This document shows, piece after piece, positions 50,595 through 60,429 of a DNA stretch of 64,000 bases. The translations under genes and the position numbers were made by a program. Under the pieces are notes generated by a model, which was given only the letters and a program-made list of their open reading frames with translations, was not told where the DNA came from and ran no database searches. Origin of the DNA: Chloroflexota bacterium (GTDB lineage Bacteria; Chloroflexota; Anaerolineae; Aggregatilineales; Phototrophicaceae); contig JAPOWG010000040.1 in the NCBI GenBank assembly GCA_026707745.1, positions 55,770 through 119,769 of the forward strand, in the 5' to 3' direction. Position 1 is the stretch's first letter. Each line of letters starts with the position of its first letter.

Positions 50595-51347
50595 TCACTG
50601 TGAATCGCGGCGCATCAGGCTGAAGCTCTGGCCGGTGGGACCGGTCAGTGGCCCCGAGGCGATGAAGAGCGCCAGGGGCAGGACGTCTTCCGGCGACTTG
50701 ATCCACTCGGCATGCAGCGGCGAATCGGCGGGACGCGGCGCGCTTGAGAAAAGCTCGGTCTGGACTGCGCCCGGGATCAGTTCATTGACGCAGATTCTAT
50801 AGGGGCTCAGTTCTTTCGCCAGGGCGCGCACCAGCATCCAGGCGCCGGCTTTGGACGCGCTGTAAGCTGAGTGCGTGTTGTCTCCGGCGCGATGACCCAG
50901 CCCGGAACCGACCACGATAATGTGGCCCCCGCGTACCTTGAGATCCGGAATCGCGAATCTGGCTGTGTAATAGACGCCGAGCAAATTGACACGAACCGTA
51001 TGCTCCCAAGCCTCGATGTCGCTGTCTTCGAGCGGCTGCCGCGCGAAGTTGCCGCCGGCATTGGCGATGACAACATCCAGGCGGCCATAGGTCTCGCGAG
51101 TGAAGTCATAGAGTCTTCGGAGATCATCGGGGGACGCGACATCGCAGCGATACGACGAAGCGGAAGCACCAGCTCCACGAATGGAGGCGGCAGTATCGTC
51201 GATTTCTGACTGGGTGCGCGCCGCGCAGACGACGTTTGCGCCAGCCTCGGCGAAGCCAAGGGCCAGCGCGCGTCCGATTCCGCGTCCAGCGCCTGTGACG
51301 ACGACTACCTTGTCTTTGAATTTATCCGCCATGCTGGTTTGTTCCAT
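50595..51347 (-). CDS. Short-chain dehydrogenase/reductase
   Basis: The 250-residue NAD(P)-dependent oxidoreductase has TGAGRGIG (18-25), the NAG motif (IANAGG), catalytic Ser148, Tyr162 and Lys166 (YSASK) and PGAVQTELFS. The start at 51347 has CAGG upstream; MADKF at 51332 is an alternative. It lies 26 bases downstream of murJ on the same strand. It resembles 3-oxoacyl-ACP reductases but the substrate is unproven. Confidence 0.88.
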   Translation of the reverse strand: MEQTSMADKFKDKVVVVTGAGRGIGRALALGFAEAGANVVCAARTQSEIDDTAASIRGAGASASSYRCDVASPDDLRRLYDFTRETYGRLDVVIANAGGNFARQPLEDSDIEAWEHTVRVNLLGVYYTARFAIPDLKVRGGHIIVVGSGLGHRAGDNTHSAYSASKAGAWMLVRALAKELSPYRICVNELIPGAVQTELFSSAPRPADSPLHAEWIKSPEDVLPLALFIASGPLTGPTGQSFSLMRRDSQ

Positions 51348-51373
51348 CTGAACCTGCCCCCGTTTGTCCCTTC

Positions 51374-53002
51374 TCAAGTCAGTCGTCGGAGGATGGGCGC
51401 CGCCAGCGCCCGTGTTTCGCTCAAATTGAAAAGGTAGCTGAGGCCAAAAAAGACGATTGCCCCGATCAAGGCGCCGCCGATCGCCAGTATCCAGCCGGAA
51501 GCGGACATGGCGCTGCTTAGTAGCCAAAGCCAGAGGCAAAGCCCCATTATCAGCGCGGCCAAAAGACTGCCGCCGGCGCTACGCAGAACGGCGCCGTCGT
51601 GAATGCCGCCAGCGGCGCCCTGCGCCCCGAGGCGCCGTCGCATCAACCACCAGAGCAAGGCGGACTCGACCAGTGTTGTCAAGGCGTTAGCCAATGCCAA
51701 GCCGGCAAAAGCGCCGCGCGCAAGGCTGGTCGGGTCGCCGATGAACTGAATGAATATGAGGTTAAGGACAATATTCGTCACCATTGCGCCAGCGCCGACC
51801 ACCACAGGCGTCAGCGTGTCTTCAAGCGCGTAAAAGGCGCGTGACAGCACCTCCAGCAGTGTGAAGCCGGCGATGCCCAAGGCATAGAAACCCAGCGCCC
51901 AGGCCGCGGCCTGGCTACTTTCCGAAGTCCATTCGCCGCGTTCCAGTATGCTGAAAATGGGCTCTCCGAGCATGATAAAGAGCACAGTCGCGGGAAAGGA
52001 CAGGTATAGCACATTGCGCATGGCCCGTGACAGGCGATCCTTGAAGTCCTCGAGGTTGCCCTCCGCCCATAATGCCGCAAGACTGGGAAAGACCGCCGAA
52101 CCAACGCTCTGGCCGATCACGCCCAGAACAAAGAACATCATCATGAAGGCGAAGCGCAGCGCCGTCACGCTGCCCTGGACCATGTGGTTCGCCAGGTAGA
52201 TGTTGACGACGAAATTGACCTGCACCACCGCCAGACCAATTACGCGGGGACCCATCAGTCGCAGCACGTCAATGACGCCGGGGACGCGCCAAGAAAACAG
52301 CGGACGCAAGGGCGCTCGCAGTTTGAAGAGCCCGGGCAATTGAACCAGCAAGTGCAAGGCGGCGCTCAATACAGCGCCATAAGCCAGCCCCATCACGTTA
52401 AGATCCCCAACCTGCCCCACATCCGGGCGGGCGGGCAAATGCGGCGCGATAAAAAGCGCGCCGATGATGATCCCGATATTGTTCATGCTGATGGCGATCG
52501 CCGGCAACCAGAAGACAGCGTGTGATTGCAAAATGCCCATCACCAGGCCGCTGATGCTGAAAATAAAGGGGGTCAACATCATCAGGCGGATCATTTCGAC
52601 TGTCAGTTGCTGTTCGTCGGGCGGGCGGCCAGCTGATAAAACGCCACTGACAATCTGCGGCGCGAAAACGGTCACGATCAGTCCGAGAATTGCCGCCGCC
52701 AGTGCGGCCAGCGTCATGGCAGCGCTGGCCAGACGCCAGGCCTGTTGTGGATCGCCCTCGCGGATTCTGGCGTAGACGGGAATGAACGAAGAACCCAAGG
52801 CGCCGCCCGCCACCAGAACAAAGACCAGTTCGGGAATCTGTTGAGCGGAGTTAAAGCTGTCATGCGCGGCGCCCGTGCCAAATTGTGAAGCCAGCACCGC
52901 TATACGCAGCAAACCGAATACGCCACTCGCCAGAAAGCCGAAAAGCATGATCAACGCTTTTTCCACAAGTTGGCGATTGCTCAGCGCATTGCTCGCTTTC
53001 AT
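51374..53002 (-). CDS. murJ: Lipid II flippase MurJ
   Basis: It moves lipid II across the membrane for peptidoglycan synthesis. The 542-residue MOP-family transporter has about 14 helices. Recognisable are GTGAAHDSFNSAQQIPELVF near the start (Arg and Asp polar cavity region), VYARIREGD and the repeated helix pairs. The start at 53002 (MKASNALSNRQLVEKALI) is preferred to an upstream ATG at 53095 that would lie in the promoter of rplI. Confidence 0.92.
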   Translation of the reverse strand: MKASNALSNRQLVEKALIMLFGFLASGVFGLLRIAVLASQFGTGAAHDSFNSAQQIPELVFVLVAGGALGSSFIPVYARIREGDPQQAWRLASAAMTLAALAAAILGLIVTVFAPQIVSGVLSAGRPPDEQQLTVEMIRLMMLTPFIFSISGLVMGILQSHAVFWLPAIAISMNNIGIIIGALFIAPHLPARPDVGQVGDLNVMGLAYGAVLSAALHLLVQLPGLFKLRAPLRPLFSWRVPGVIDVLRLMGPRVIGLAVVQVNFVVNIYLANHMVQGSVTALRFAFMMMFFVLGVIGQSVGSAVFPSLAALWAEGNLEDFKDRLSRAMRNVLYLSFPATVLFIMLGEPIFSILERGEWTSESSQAAAWALGFYALGIAGFTLLEVLSRAFYALEDTLTPVVVGAGAMVTNIVLNLIFIQFIGDPTSLARGAFAGLALANALTTLVESALLWWLMRRRLGAQGAAGGIHDGAVLRSAGGSLLAALIMGLCLWLWLLSSAMSASGWILAIGGALIGAIVFFGLSYLFNLSETRALAAPILRRLT

Positions 53003-53051
53003 CGCTCCATCCGGCGCCTTTCCAGTCAAAGGATGCCTTGCGGATTGCCAC

Positions 53052-53079
53052 TTGGCATCGCGGTCGACCTTGCTATAAT
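53052..53079 (+). promoter_or_regulatory. Sigma70-type promoter of rplI
   Basis: TTGGCA at 53052-53057 and a perfect TATAAT at 53074-53079, spacer 16. It lies 122 bases before rplI and just upstream of the divergent murJ start, so a leader of about 110 bases is predicted. Confidence 0.82.
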
Positions 53080-53201
53080 ATCTGCCTTTAGTCAATGGAA
53101 AAAGTCTCCTGACGCATCGTGCGCATCAGAGCGAAGGGCGGGATCGGCGATAGTATCGTCGAAGGGTCCGCGTCAGGAAAAAGCAATATGAGGAAGCGAC
53201 G

Positions 53202-53843
53202 ATGAAAGTCATTCTGCTGCAGGATTTGTACAAACACGGGGTAGCGGGCGAGGTGGTCAAAGTTGCGGATGGCTTCGCGCGCAATTACTTGATTCCCCGC
53301 AAGATGGCCATCCAGGCTAGCGAATCCGCTTTGCGTCAAACGGAAAATGTCCGCAAGAATGTCGAAGCGCGCAAAGCGCAATACAACAATATGCTCAATG
53401 ACTTGGGACGTCAGATCGACGGCGTGGAGTTGATCTTCGGCCGCCGCGCCGCGTCCACGGGCAAGCTATTTGGCTCGGTGACGACACAGGAAATCGCCGA
53501 CGAACTTGATCGCGTGACCAGCGTTGACATCAACAGACGACGTATCAGCCAGCAATCGCTGCGAGAGATCGGCACGCATCAGGTGCCGGTGCGCCTGGGT
53601 ACGGAAGTTTCCCCGATGCTGACGATCACCATCGTACCCGAGGAGGAATTGAGCGAATTCCTGGCCGCGCGCGAAAGGGGCGAGAAAGTCACTGCCGAAG
53701 ATATCATGATGGACGGGTTCAGTTATGCCACATCGGCAGCGGACGAAGAAGCCGAGGCCGCTGAAGCGCCCGACGAGATTGAAGCCAGCGAGCCGGGTGC
53801 CGAGGGCGAGCCGGCAATAGAAGGTGTCGAAGCCGAAACGTGA
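53202..53843 (+). CDS. rplI: Ribosomal protein bL9 with acidic C-terminal extension
   Basis: The 213-residue protein has the normal bL9 body: MKVILLQDLYKHGVAGEVVKVADGFARNYLIP (seen in part) at the N-terminus, a connecting helix (ENVRKNVEARKAQYNNML) and the C-terminal domain to about 150. The last 45 or so residues are extra and acidic (DEEAEAAEAPDEIEAS). Such tails occur in some lineages and are not needed for rRNA binding. AGGAAG precedes the start. Confidence 0.93.
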   Translation: MKVILLQDLYKHGVAGEVVKVADGFARNYLIPRKMAIQASESALRQTENVRKNVEARKAQYNNMLNDLGRQIDGVELIFGRRAASTGKLFGSVTTQEIADELDRVTSVDINRRRISQQSLREIGTHQVPVRLGTEVSPMLTITIVPEEELSEFLAARERGEKVTAEDIMMDGFSYATSAADEEAEAAEAPDEIEASEPGAEGEPAIEGVEAET

Positions 53844-53885
53844 TCAAAAAGACCGCCGCGCCATACAACCAAATAATGCATCCTT

Positions 53886-53924
53886 AGCCCCGTTGGTTCC
53901 AGCGAGTAGAGAACGAGCGGGGCT
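53886..53924 (+). terminator. Possible weak terminator after rplI
   Basis: AGCCCCG and CGGGGCT are 25 bases apart and followed by ATTTGATT. The loop is long and the T run short, so it may not work. Confidence 0.35.
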
Positions 53925-53949
53925 ATTTGATTAAGGGTCACCAGGTCGC

Positions 53950-55113
53950 ATGGATGCCTACTCTCTGGGACAATTCCTGCGCAGTTCACGCGAAGCGAAA
54001 GAGATCGAGCTGGCAGAGGTTGTCGCCAAGCTGCGGATACGGCAGCCGATTCTGGAAGCATTTGAAGCTGGCGACTTCGCCGCCACCGAAATGTCCGAAA
54101 TCCAGGTGCGCGGCATGCTGCGCAACTACGCGCGCTTCCTGGGCTTGGATGAAGACGATGTCTTGCGGCTTTACGACGACGCTCGCTTCGGCAAGAGCAG
54201 ACGCCGTCGTTGGCCCTGGCGCAGCGATAGAAAGGCCAACAGGGGCAGCCGCCACGGCGATCCGCCGCTGCCCATGCAGGAAATCGACATTGAACAGAGC
54301 CGCAGTTTTCACCGACGAAGACTGTGGAGCATATTCCTGCTGTTTGTGTTATCCAGCGCCGCCATTGGGACGATCGCATTTGTCACGATGGAACTGATCG
54401 GGCCACAAGGCACGGCCGAAGTCGTGGACAGCACAGCGGTAGCGGAGGCCCAGATTACCGCCCCACCTATCCAAACCCTTGAACCGACGCCCGCGATTGT
54501 GCCGACGGTCGCGACGGGGACGCCCGCGCTCCGGTCCCGGTACAGCGGCAATGGCGTGCTCGTCAACATCTTGGTAACGCAGCGCAATTGGATGCGTATC
54601 ATCGGCGATGGCGTAGAGCGCTTTGCCGGCATCGCCGTACCGGATACCATAGTTGAATACAGCGCCTTGACGGAAATTATCGTAAGCGCCAGCAACGCGA
54701 AGGGGCTTGATATTGAGTGGAACGGTCAGCAGCAGCCGCGCGCCGGCGGGCGCGGGCAGCGCGTGGATATTCGCTTCTCGGCGACGGATATCGCGTACAG
54801 CTTGGGTCCTGACGGAGCCCCCACGCTCGTTAGCCCGACGACGCGTGCCACAGCTTTCGCCGCTATGACCATTGCCGCGTTGACGCCGAGCGACACGCCG
54901 GGTCCCAGCCCAACGCCGACCTTGACGCCGGTGCCGACCAACACCTTGACCTTGACGCCGGTGCCGACTCTTACGCCCAGCATCACGCCGACAGCGAGTG
55001 ATACGCCAACCGTGACAGAAACGCCGACGATCACGTTGACGCCGACAGAGACGGCAATCCTTCCGCCGCGGGTGACGCAGGCGGGGTTGAAGCCGAAGAA
55101 ACAAGGCGCATGA
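53950..55113 (+). CDS. RodZ-like protein: HTH, membrane helix and Thr/Pro-rich tail
   Basis: The 387-residue protein has an N-terminal HTH_25 domain (1-75; LGQFLRSSREAKEIELAEVV), an Arg-rich linker, a membrane helix (126-148) and an outer beta domain of the DUF4115 type (about 190-270; RNWMRIIGDG, EIIVSASNAKG). The last 100 residues are a Thr/Pro repeat (TPTLTPVPTNTLTLTPVP). RodZ helps cell shape by linking MreB to the wall. The tail is unusual and may span the envelope. It sits upstream of rimO. Confidence 0.85.
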   Translation: MDAYSLGQFLRSSREAKEIELAEVVAKLRIRQPILEAFEAGDFAATEMSEIQVRGMLRNYARFLGLDEDDVLRLYDDARFGKSRRRRWPWRSDRKANRGSRHGDPPLPMQEIDIEQSRSFHRRRLWSIFLLFVLSSAAIGTIAFVTMELIGPQGTAEVVDSTAVAEAQITAPPIQTLEPTPAIVPTVATGTPALRSRYSGNGVLVNILVTQRNWMRIIGDGVERFAGIAVPDTIVEYSALTEIIVSASNAKGLDIEWNGQQQPRAGGRGQRVDIRFSATDIAYSLGPDGAPTLVSPTTRATAFAAMTIAALTPSDTPGPSPTPTLTPVPTNTLTLTPVPTLTPSITPTASDTPTVTETPTITLTPTETAILPPRVTQAGLKPKKQGA

Positions 55114-55176
55114 TCTCTGTTCCGTTTCTGACAGACCTGGGCTATCATGAAGGCCTCTGGATGACGGGAAAACAGA

Positions 55177-56631
55177 GTGCAGCTTCCAGTTAGTCAGCTA
55201 CAACGAAACAAGTATTTTTTGCTCAGCCTGGGCTGTTCCAAGAACTCGGTGGACAGCGAGAGCATCGCGCAAATATTGCACCAGCGCGGCATGAGCGGCA
55301 CAGGCGATCCGGAATCGGCCGAGGTGATGATCGTCAATACCTGCGGCTTTATCAACTCGGCCAAAGAGGAATCGATCGCGGCCTTGCGCGAACTGGTGGA
55401 AATCAAACGCGCGGACCAGATGGTGATCGCTGCGGGCTGCTTGTCCCAACGTTACGGTGAGATCTTAGCGCGAGAGGTGCCCGGTTTGGATGGCGTGATC
55501 GGCACGCGGCGCTGGATGGATATTTTCGATCTCATCACTCGGCTGCGCGAGCGCAATCACCCGGAACCGCTTTATCACTTGCCCACCGACGCCAAGGTGG
55601 TCGGGCTGGAGGAAAAAGGTGTATTGCGCGCCAGCGTACAAGGCGCTTACGCCTACTTGAAGATCGCGGATGGCTGCCGCCGGCCCTGCGCTTTCTGCGC
55701 CATTCCACGGATCAAAGGCACCGCGGTCAGCCGGCCGCTGGAATCAATTGTGGCGGAGGCTGTGCGATTGCAGGACAAAGGTGTGAAAGAGGTGATGCTG
55801 ATCGCGCAAGACAGCACCGACTATGGCTATGACCTGGGCATGAAAGACGGATTGGCGCAGCTTTTGGACGCGATTGCCGAGGCTGCGCCCGGGATTCCCT
55901 GGCTGCGCATCATGTACGCATATCCCGGTTATGTCACGCCAGGTCTAATGGAGGCAATGGCGAAACACAAACAGGTCTTGCCATACCTGGATATGCCATT
56001 GCAGCATGGTCACCGCGAAACGCTGAAGCGCATGAGACGTCCCGCCAAGGTCGAATGGGTCTGCGAGACAATTGCCAAGTTGAGAGAACTGATGCCGGAC
56101 CTGGCGGTGCGCACGACCTTCATCGTGGGTTATCCCGGCGAAACGGAAGAAGAGTTCGAGGCGCTTTTGACGATGCTGCGCGATCTGGAGTTTGACCGCG
56201 TCGGCGCTTTCCAATACAGCTACGAGTTGGGTACACCGAGCGCCGCATTACCCGATCATGTTGACGACGCGATTAAGCTGGACCGTTACGAGCGGCTAAT
56301 GGAATTGCAGCAGGGTATCAGTTTGAAGAAAAACCAGGCGCTGGTCGGCAAAACCCTGGATATCTTGGTGGAAGGCCATGGCGTCGGCGAAGACGAAGAT
56401 GGCCTGGATACGGGCGCCGTCATAAGCTTGGGGCGCAGCTACCGCGACGCGCCGGAGATCGACGGATACGTGCTGGTCGAAGGCGAATTGCCAGTCGGGG
56501 AGATCGTCCCGGCGCGCGTCACCGGCGCAACCACCTATGACCTGTTAGCGACGGTGGATTTGAAGTCGCCCTCGATCGTTGAGGCGGGCAGACTCTACGG
56601 CGAAGGGATGATTGACTTCGAATCCGTTTAG
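55177..56631 (+). CDS. rimO: Ribosomal protein uS12 methylthiotransferase RimO
   Basis: It methylthiolates Asp89 of ribosomal protein uS12. The 484 residues show the UPF0004 domain (SLGCSKNSVDSE, VNTCGFI, AAGCLSQRY with three cluster Cys), the radical SAM site GCRRPCAFC (Cys167, 171, 174) and a C-terminal TRAM domain. The GTG start at 55177 lies only 63 bases after the RodZ-like gene. Confidence 0.95.
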   Translation: MQLPVSQLQRNKYFLLSLGCSKNSVDSESIAQILHQRGMSGTGDPESAEVMIVNTCGFINSAKEESIAALRELVEIKRADQMVIAAGCLSQRYGEILAREVPGLDGVIGTRRWMDIFDLITRLRERNHPEPLYHLPTDAKVVGLEEKGVLRASVQGAYAYLKIADGCRRPCAFCAIPRIKGTAVSRPLESIVAEAVRLQDKGVKEVMLIAQDSTDYGYDLGMKDGLAQLLDAIAEAAPGIPWLRIMYAYPGYVTPGLMEAMAKHKQVLPYLDMPLQHGHRETLKRMRRPAKVEWVCETIAKLRELMPDLAVRTTFIVGYPGETEEEFEALLTMLRDLEFDRVGAFQYSYELGTPSAALPDHVDDAIKLDRYERLMELQQGISLKKNQALVGKTLDILVEGHGVGEDEDGLDTGAVISLGRSYRDAPEIDGYVLVEGELPVGEIVPARVTGATTYDLLATVDLKSPSIVEAGRLYGEGMIDFESV

Positions 56632-56643
56632 CGCTGCCGCGCC

Positions 56644-57285
56644 TCAATCAACCTTGACTCCCAAGGCCAGCCCGTCCCCTACTTCGATGATTGTGCTTTC
56701 AAATGCCGGGTGCTCGGCCAGCATCTGGTTGAAACGAAGCAGACCGTAATCATCTTCGCTTTGCGGGCTCAGGATTTGACCGCCCCAAAAGGCATTATGC
56801 GCCATGACAATGCCGCCGCAACGCAGGTGGTCCGCGGCCCAACTAAAGTAATGCGGGTAGCTGACTTTGTCGGCATCGACAAAAAGCGCGTCAAAAGGCG
56901 CGTCGACTGCCAGCTTGTCCAAGATCTGTCTGCCGTCTCCCTGCAGCACCGATACCTTTTCAGCCAGACCTGCCCGCTGTATATGAGCCCGCGCCAAAGT
57001 GCAATGCTCGCTGCTCTTGTCAATTGTTATCAGTCGGCCGTCGCCGGGCAAGGCCCGCGCGATCCAAATGGCGCTGTATCCGGCCAGGGTGCCTACTTCA
57101 ACGACTTTCCGCGCAGCGCACATTCGCACAAAGAGCTGGACCATCAAGCCTTCATGCGGCTGCAGATTGATTTGCGGCAGTCCGTGTTCGGCGGTCTGTT
57201 GCCGGACAAAAGCCAGCACCTCATCTTCACGAACAAATATGTTGTTCACGTATTCACGCAGTCGCTGCGTTATGGTTTCGTTCAC
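56644..57285 (-). CDS. SAM-dependent O-methyltransferase, caffeoyl-CoA type
   Basis: The 213-residue enzyme has VVEVGTLAGYSAIWIARAL (SAM-binding), ITIDKSSEH and DALFVDADKVSYPHYF (metal and catalytic Asp/Lys region). The family methylates catechol-like or other hydroxyls; the substrate is unknown. It starts with GTG 2 bases after the RNase Z stop, so the two are coupled. It converges on rimO. Confidence 0.88.
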   Translation of the reverse strand: MNETITQRLREYVNNIFVREDEVLAFVRQQTAEHGLPQINLQPHEGLMVQLFVRMCAARKVVEVGTLAGYSAIWIARALPGDGRLITIDKSSEHCTLARAHIQRAGLAEKVSVLQGDGRQILDKLAVDAPFDALFVDADKVSYPHYFSWAADHLRCGGIVMAHNAFWGGQILSPQSEDDYGLLRFNQMLAEHPAFESTIIEVGDGLALGVKVD

Positions 57286-57287
57286 GA

Positions 57288-58277
57288 TTACTCTCCAGTC
57301 TCGACAAGGTCGTCGTTGGCGTCTTTGGCGCCGCGCCGTTTTATCTTCTGCGGAAGACGATCACGAAATACAGCAAAGTGATCCAGATCGCGCGCCACAT
57401 AGGTGTTTGAGAAAAGTCGTCGCGCTTCGCGTATGACCTCGAACTCTCGGTAGCGCCGGGAAATATGTGTCAGGAACAGGTACTTGACGTTACAGTCGCG
57501 CGCGAGCTCCGCCGCCTGCCGCGCGGTGATATGGCCGACCTGTTCGGCGATATCGGCGTGCTCGTCGAGATAAGTCGACTCAATCACCAAGGCGTCGGCA
57601 TCCTGCACCGCCGCGTGCAAGTTATTCGTTTGAGCAACGTCGCCGGTCACCACGACTTTAGCGCCTCTGATCAGCTGTCCCAACACCTGATCCGGATTGA
57701 TCGTCCGGCCATCGTCGAGCGTCACTGCTTGTCCCGCCACCAGTCGGCTTCTTTCGGGTCCCATCGGTACGCCAAGCGCCTCGGCACGGTCGGCCAAAAA
57801 CGGGCGGCGCGAGTCTTCCTCAAAGATATAGCCGTAACATTCGCGGCCACGGTGGTGAACCGGGAACGCGCGCACGGAAAACTTGCGTCCTTTGAAGAGC
57901 AGCTTGTCCGGCATGGTGCGGTAGAAATAAATCGGCAGCGGTGGCGTCTCCTTGCGGAATACCACCTCGTAGACCAGCGACTGAATGCGCTCTATGGCTG
58001 GCAAGCCTCCCCAAATGTGGATTTCTTCCATCGCTTCCCAACGTCCGAAGGTAGAAAGCAGGCCGCCCAAACCCAGCAAATGGTCCAGATGGGCATGGGT
58101 CAAGAAGATATGATTTAGACGCTTGAAACCGATGCCGCTGCGCAGAATCTGCCGCTGCGTGCCTTCTCCACAATCGACCAGGAAGCGCTGTTCTTCAGCA
58201 AGAATCGCCAGCGACGGCAAGCCGCGATGAATTGAAGGCGCGGATGCCGAAGTGCCCAAGAATACAAGTTCGAACAT
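57288..58277 (-). CDS. rnz: Ribonuclease Z
   Basis: This metallo-beta-lactamase endonuclease trims tRNA 3' ends, which matters here since neither tRNA gene encodes CCA. The 329 residues contain VDCGEGTQRQ, the metal site HAHLDH (61-66), PVHHRG, VVTGDVAQTNN and LTHISRRY near the C-terminus. The ATG follows directly on the stop of the upstream gene (TGAATG). Confidence 0.93.
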   Translation of the reverse strand: MFELVFLGTSASAPSIHRGLPSLAILAEEQRFLVDCGEGTQRQILRSGIGFKRLNHIFLTHAHLDHLLGLGGLLSTFGRWEAMEEIHIWGGLPAIERIQSLVYEVVFRKETPPLPIYFYRTMPDKLLFKGRKFSVRAFPVHHRGRECYGYIFEEDSRRPFLADRAEALGVPMGPERSRLVAGQAVTLDDGRTINPDQVLGQLIRGAKVVVTGDVAQTNNLHAAVQDADALVIESTYLDEHADIAEQVGHITARQAAELARDCNVKYLFLTHISRRYREFEVIREARRLFSNTYVARDLDHFAVFRDRLPQKIKRRGAKDANDDLVETGE

Positions 58278-60371
58278 TCAGTTGCTGCTTTCTTCGGTGT
58301 TGGGGTTTTCTTGCACTTCTATAGCATACAGGAAGATGCGATCACCGTAGGGTTGATCATCCTTAAATGCAACAAGGCGTTCTGTTACCGTTTGACGATA
58401 GGCGCCGACAGATACGAAGTATTCACCAGGCAGTGCAGTCTCTGGCAAAGATATAGAAGTCACTTGAATGAAGACATCTCGATCGTGCAGGCGCGCTGGA
58501 TTTACGCTGATGACATCGCGTCCCTTGATCAAGGTGACCGGATCGGAAAGAATATGCGTGAAGAGAGTCAGATCCGCCGGGACCGTGCCTTCAGCGCGCC
58601 AATACGTGATCACATCCACCGTCTCGCCTGGCAGGTACTGGCGTTCCACATTGGGCTGATAGCCGAGAAAGGTCAGGTTTTCACCGAAACGGATAGGCGC
58701 CGGTACAGGCACCGCCTCCCCCGCAAAATCGGGGTCATACCAGACTGGCGCCATGGTAGTGAATTCGCCGGCGCGATCCGCCAGCAAGCTCGCCAGTTCA
58801 AGTTCAAAGACTGTATTGCGCGGAAGCTTGCCAACAGCCGGCTGGCCGTACGACAACCACTCCCACAAGTAAGGGTGTATGTTATTACGGTTTTCCTCCC
58901 TGAAGAACACTACGCGTTGTCGCGCGCCGCCATCTGTCAGTATCAGACTTCTTGTACAATCCGCTTCATCGTAGACGAGATCGCTGCGGTTCATCATTAA
59001 CAGGGTCTTTTCGCTGTCGTTCAAGAATTCTTTGGGCTCGGTATTTTCCCAATTGGAATTGCAGAGGACGGTCGGCATGTCGTTGCCTCTGGCGTCGAGA
59101 TAGTGCGCGATTTGTCCCAGATCCCCATTGACCAAAGGAACAACCCGCTCGTCGTTGCGCCAGCCGACAAAGAGATCTTGCCATGTCCACAGAAAGTTGA
59201 GCGCAAACAGGCACAGTACCCCGGCAACTGCCATTCTGCGAAAGACTACATCAGCGAAAACTGAAGTTCGGATCAAAGAGTAAAAGCCGATGCCAAAAAA
59301 GAGAGCGAGCTGCGGCAAGATGACCGCCATGCGCGCGAAATTGGGGCTCTGTTTGACGATCAGCGCAGCCGGCAGCGCAACGAAACCTGTGATCAACAGC
59401 AACATGAAGCGGGGCCTGTGCCGGCGAACAATGCAAATTACGATTCCCACAAGCGCGAACAAGCCGCTAAAGGCATCAACAAGAGGGCGGCCCGGCAGAT
59501 TGTTCAGGGGATTGGCATCGCCTATGCGCACGACCCCGAGCAATCCCTCAACGATAGAACGCAGCAAGCCGTCGGTGTATTGCGACAAGATCCGCTGGCC
59601 GGCGGCGTATTGGGGCACATTGATCGACGAAATCACATATGGCATGGCGATGATGATCATGACAAGAATCGCGAAACCGGTGTAGCTGCGGCGCTGGCGA
59701 AACATGGCATTGCGGATGTACAAGAGATGGCCTATATACAACATGCAACCCAAGACAATAAACAGGCTCGAAGGATGTAGATAAAAGCCCATGCCGAGCA
59801 GGGCGCCTAGCGTCGCGAAGGAAATAACATTGGAAGTTACAACGCGCGTGCGCCGGTACACGGGCAGCGACCGAGCAAGCGCTAACATGGTGGCCGAGAC
59901 CAGAAATACGACTACGGCATCGCTGGTAACGCTGCGCGCGAGGATGATATTGCTCAGGTTAACAGCCACCAGCCCCGACGACATGACGCCGACAATAGGA
60001 TTGAATAGGTGCCTGCCGAGGGTGTAGATGATGGCAATCGAGACCAAGCTCAACCAGACGGAGAGAATCCGGTATCCGATGGTGCCCTCGCCCACAAAGA
60101 GCGTCACAACGGCGACAAAGACATGGTACATGCCCTCGCGACCGCCGCCCTCGCCGGGGAAAAAGACGAAGATATCGCCTTGCCGAACGTTGTCGACCAA
60201 GCGAATGTTGATGATCTCGTCTTCGCTGAAACCGCCGGGAACATTTGCCAGGTCGGCCGTTCGAAGGAGGGCAGCGAAAAGTAACAGCAGGATGGCAAAA
60301 AGGTAGCTCATCCGGTTGGTCATCACCGCGTGGCCTTTTACCATGTTGATCAGCGTAGAGTCCGTTGTCAT
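58278..60371 (-). CDS. GT-C fold membrane glycosyltransferase-like protein
   Basis: The 697-residue protein has about 12 helices and then a soluble outer domain of about 250 residues. The first outer loop has GGFSEDEIINIR, with the acidic motif of the GT39/GT83-type family using lipid-linked sugars. LARSVTSDAVVVF and RRYTG-type loops follow. It is probably an envelope glycosyltransferase. It is packed against rnz downstream and near three glycoside hydrolases, so a polysaccharide or glycoprotein role is plausible. Confidence 0.72.
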   Translation of the reverse strand: MTTDSTLINMVKGHAVMTNRMSYLFAILLLLFAALLRTADLANVPGGFSEDEIINIRLVDNVRQGDIFVFFPGEGGGREGMYHVFVAVVTLFVGEGTIGYRILSVWLSLVSIAIIYTLGRHLFNPIVGVMSSGLVAVNLSNIILARSVTSDAVVVFLVSATMLALARSLPVYRRTRVVTSNVISFATLGALLGMGFYLHPSSLFIVLGCMLYIGHLLYIRNAMFRQRRSYTGFAILVMIIIAMPYVISSINVPQYAAGQRILSQYTDGLLRSIVEGLLGVVRIGDANPLNNLPGRPLVDAFSGLFALVGIVICIVRRHRPRFMLLLITGFVALPAALIVKQSPNFARMAVILPQLALFFGIGFYSLIRTSVFADVVFRRMAVAGVLCLFALNFLWTWQDLFVGWRNDERVVPLVNGDLGQIAHYLDARGNDMPTVLCNSNWENTEPKEFLNDSEKTLLMMNRSDLVYDEADCTRSLILTDGGARQRVVFFREENRNNIHPYLWEWLSYGQPAVGKLPRNTVFELELASLLADRAGEFTTMAPVWYDPDFAGEAVPVPAPIRFGENLTFLGYQPNVERQYLPGETVDVITYWRAEGTVPADLTLFTHILSDPVTLIKGRDVISVNPARLHDRDVFIQVTSISLPETALPGEYFVSVGAYRQTVTERLVAFKDDQPYGDRIFLYAIEVQENPNTEESSN

Positions 60372-60429
60372 GAGACTTCCCTAGCGACCTAGCTTTCTGC
60401 GTTATCGGGATGAGGGCGAAAGTCGTCCG

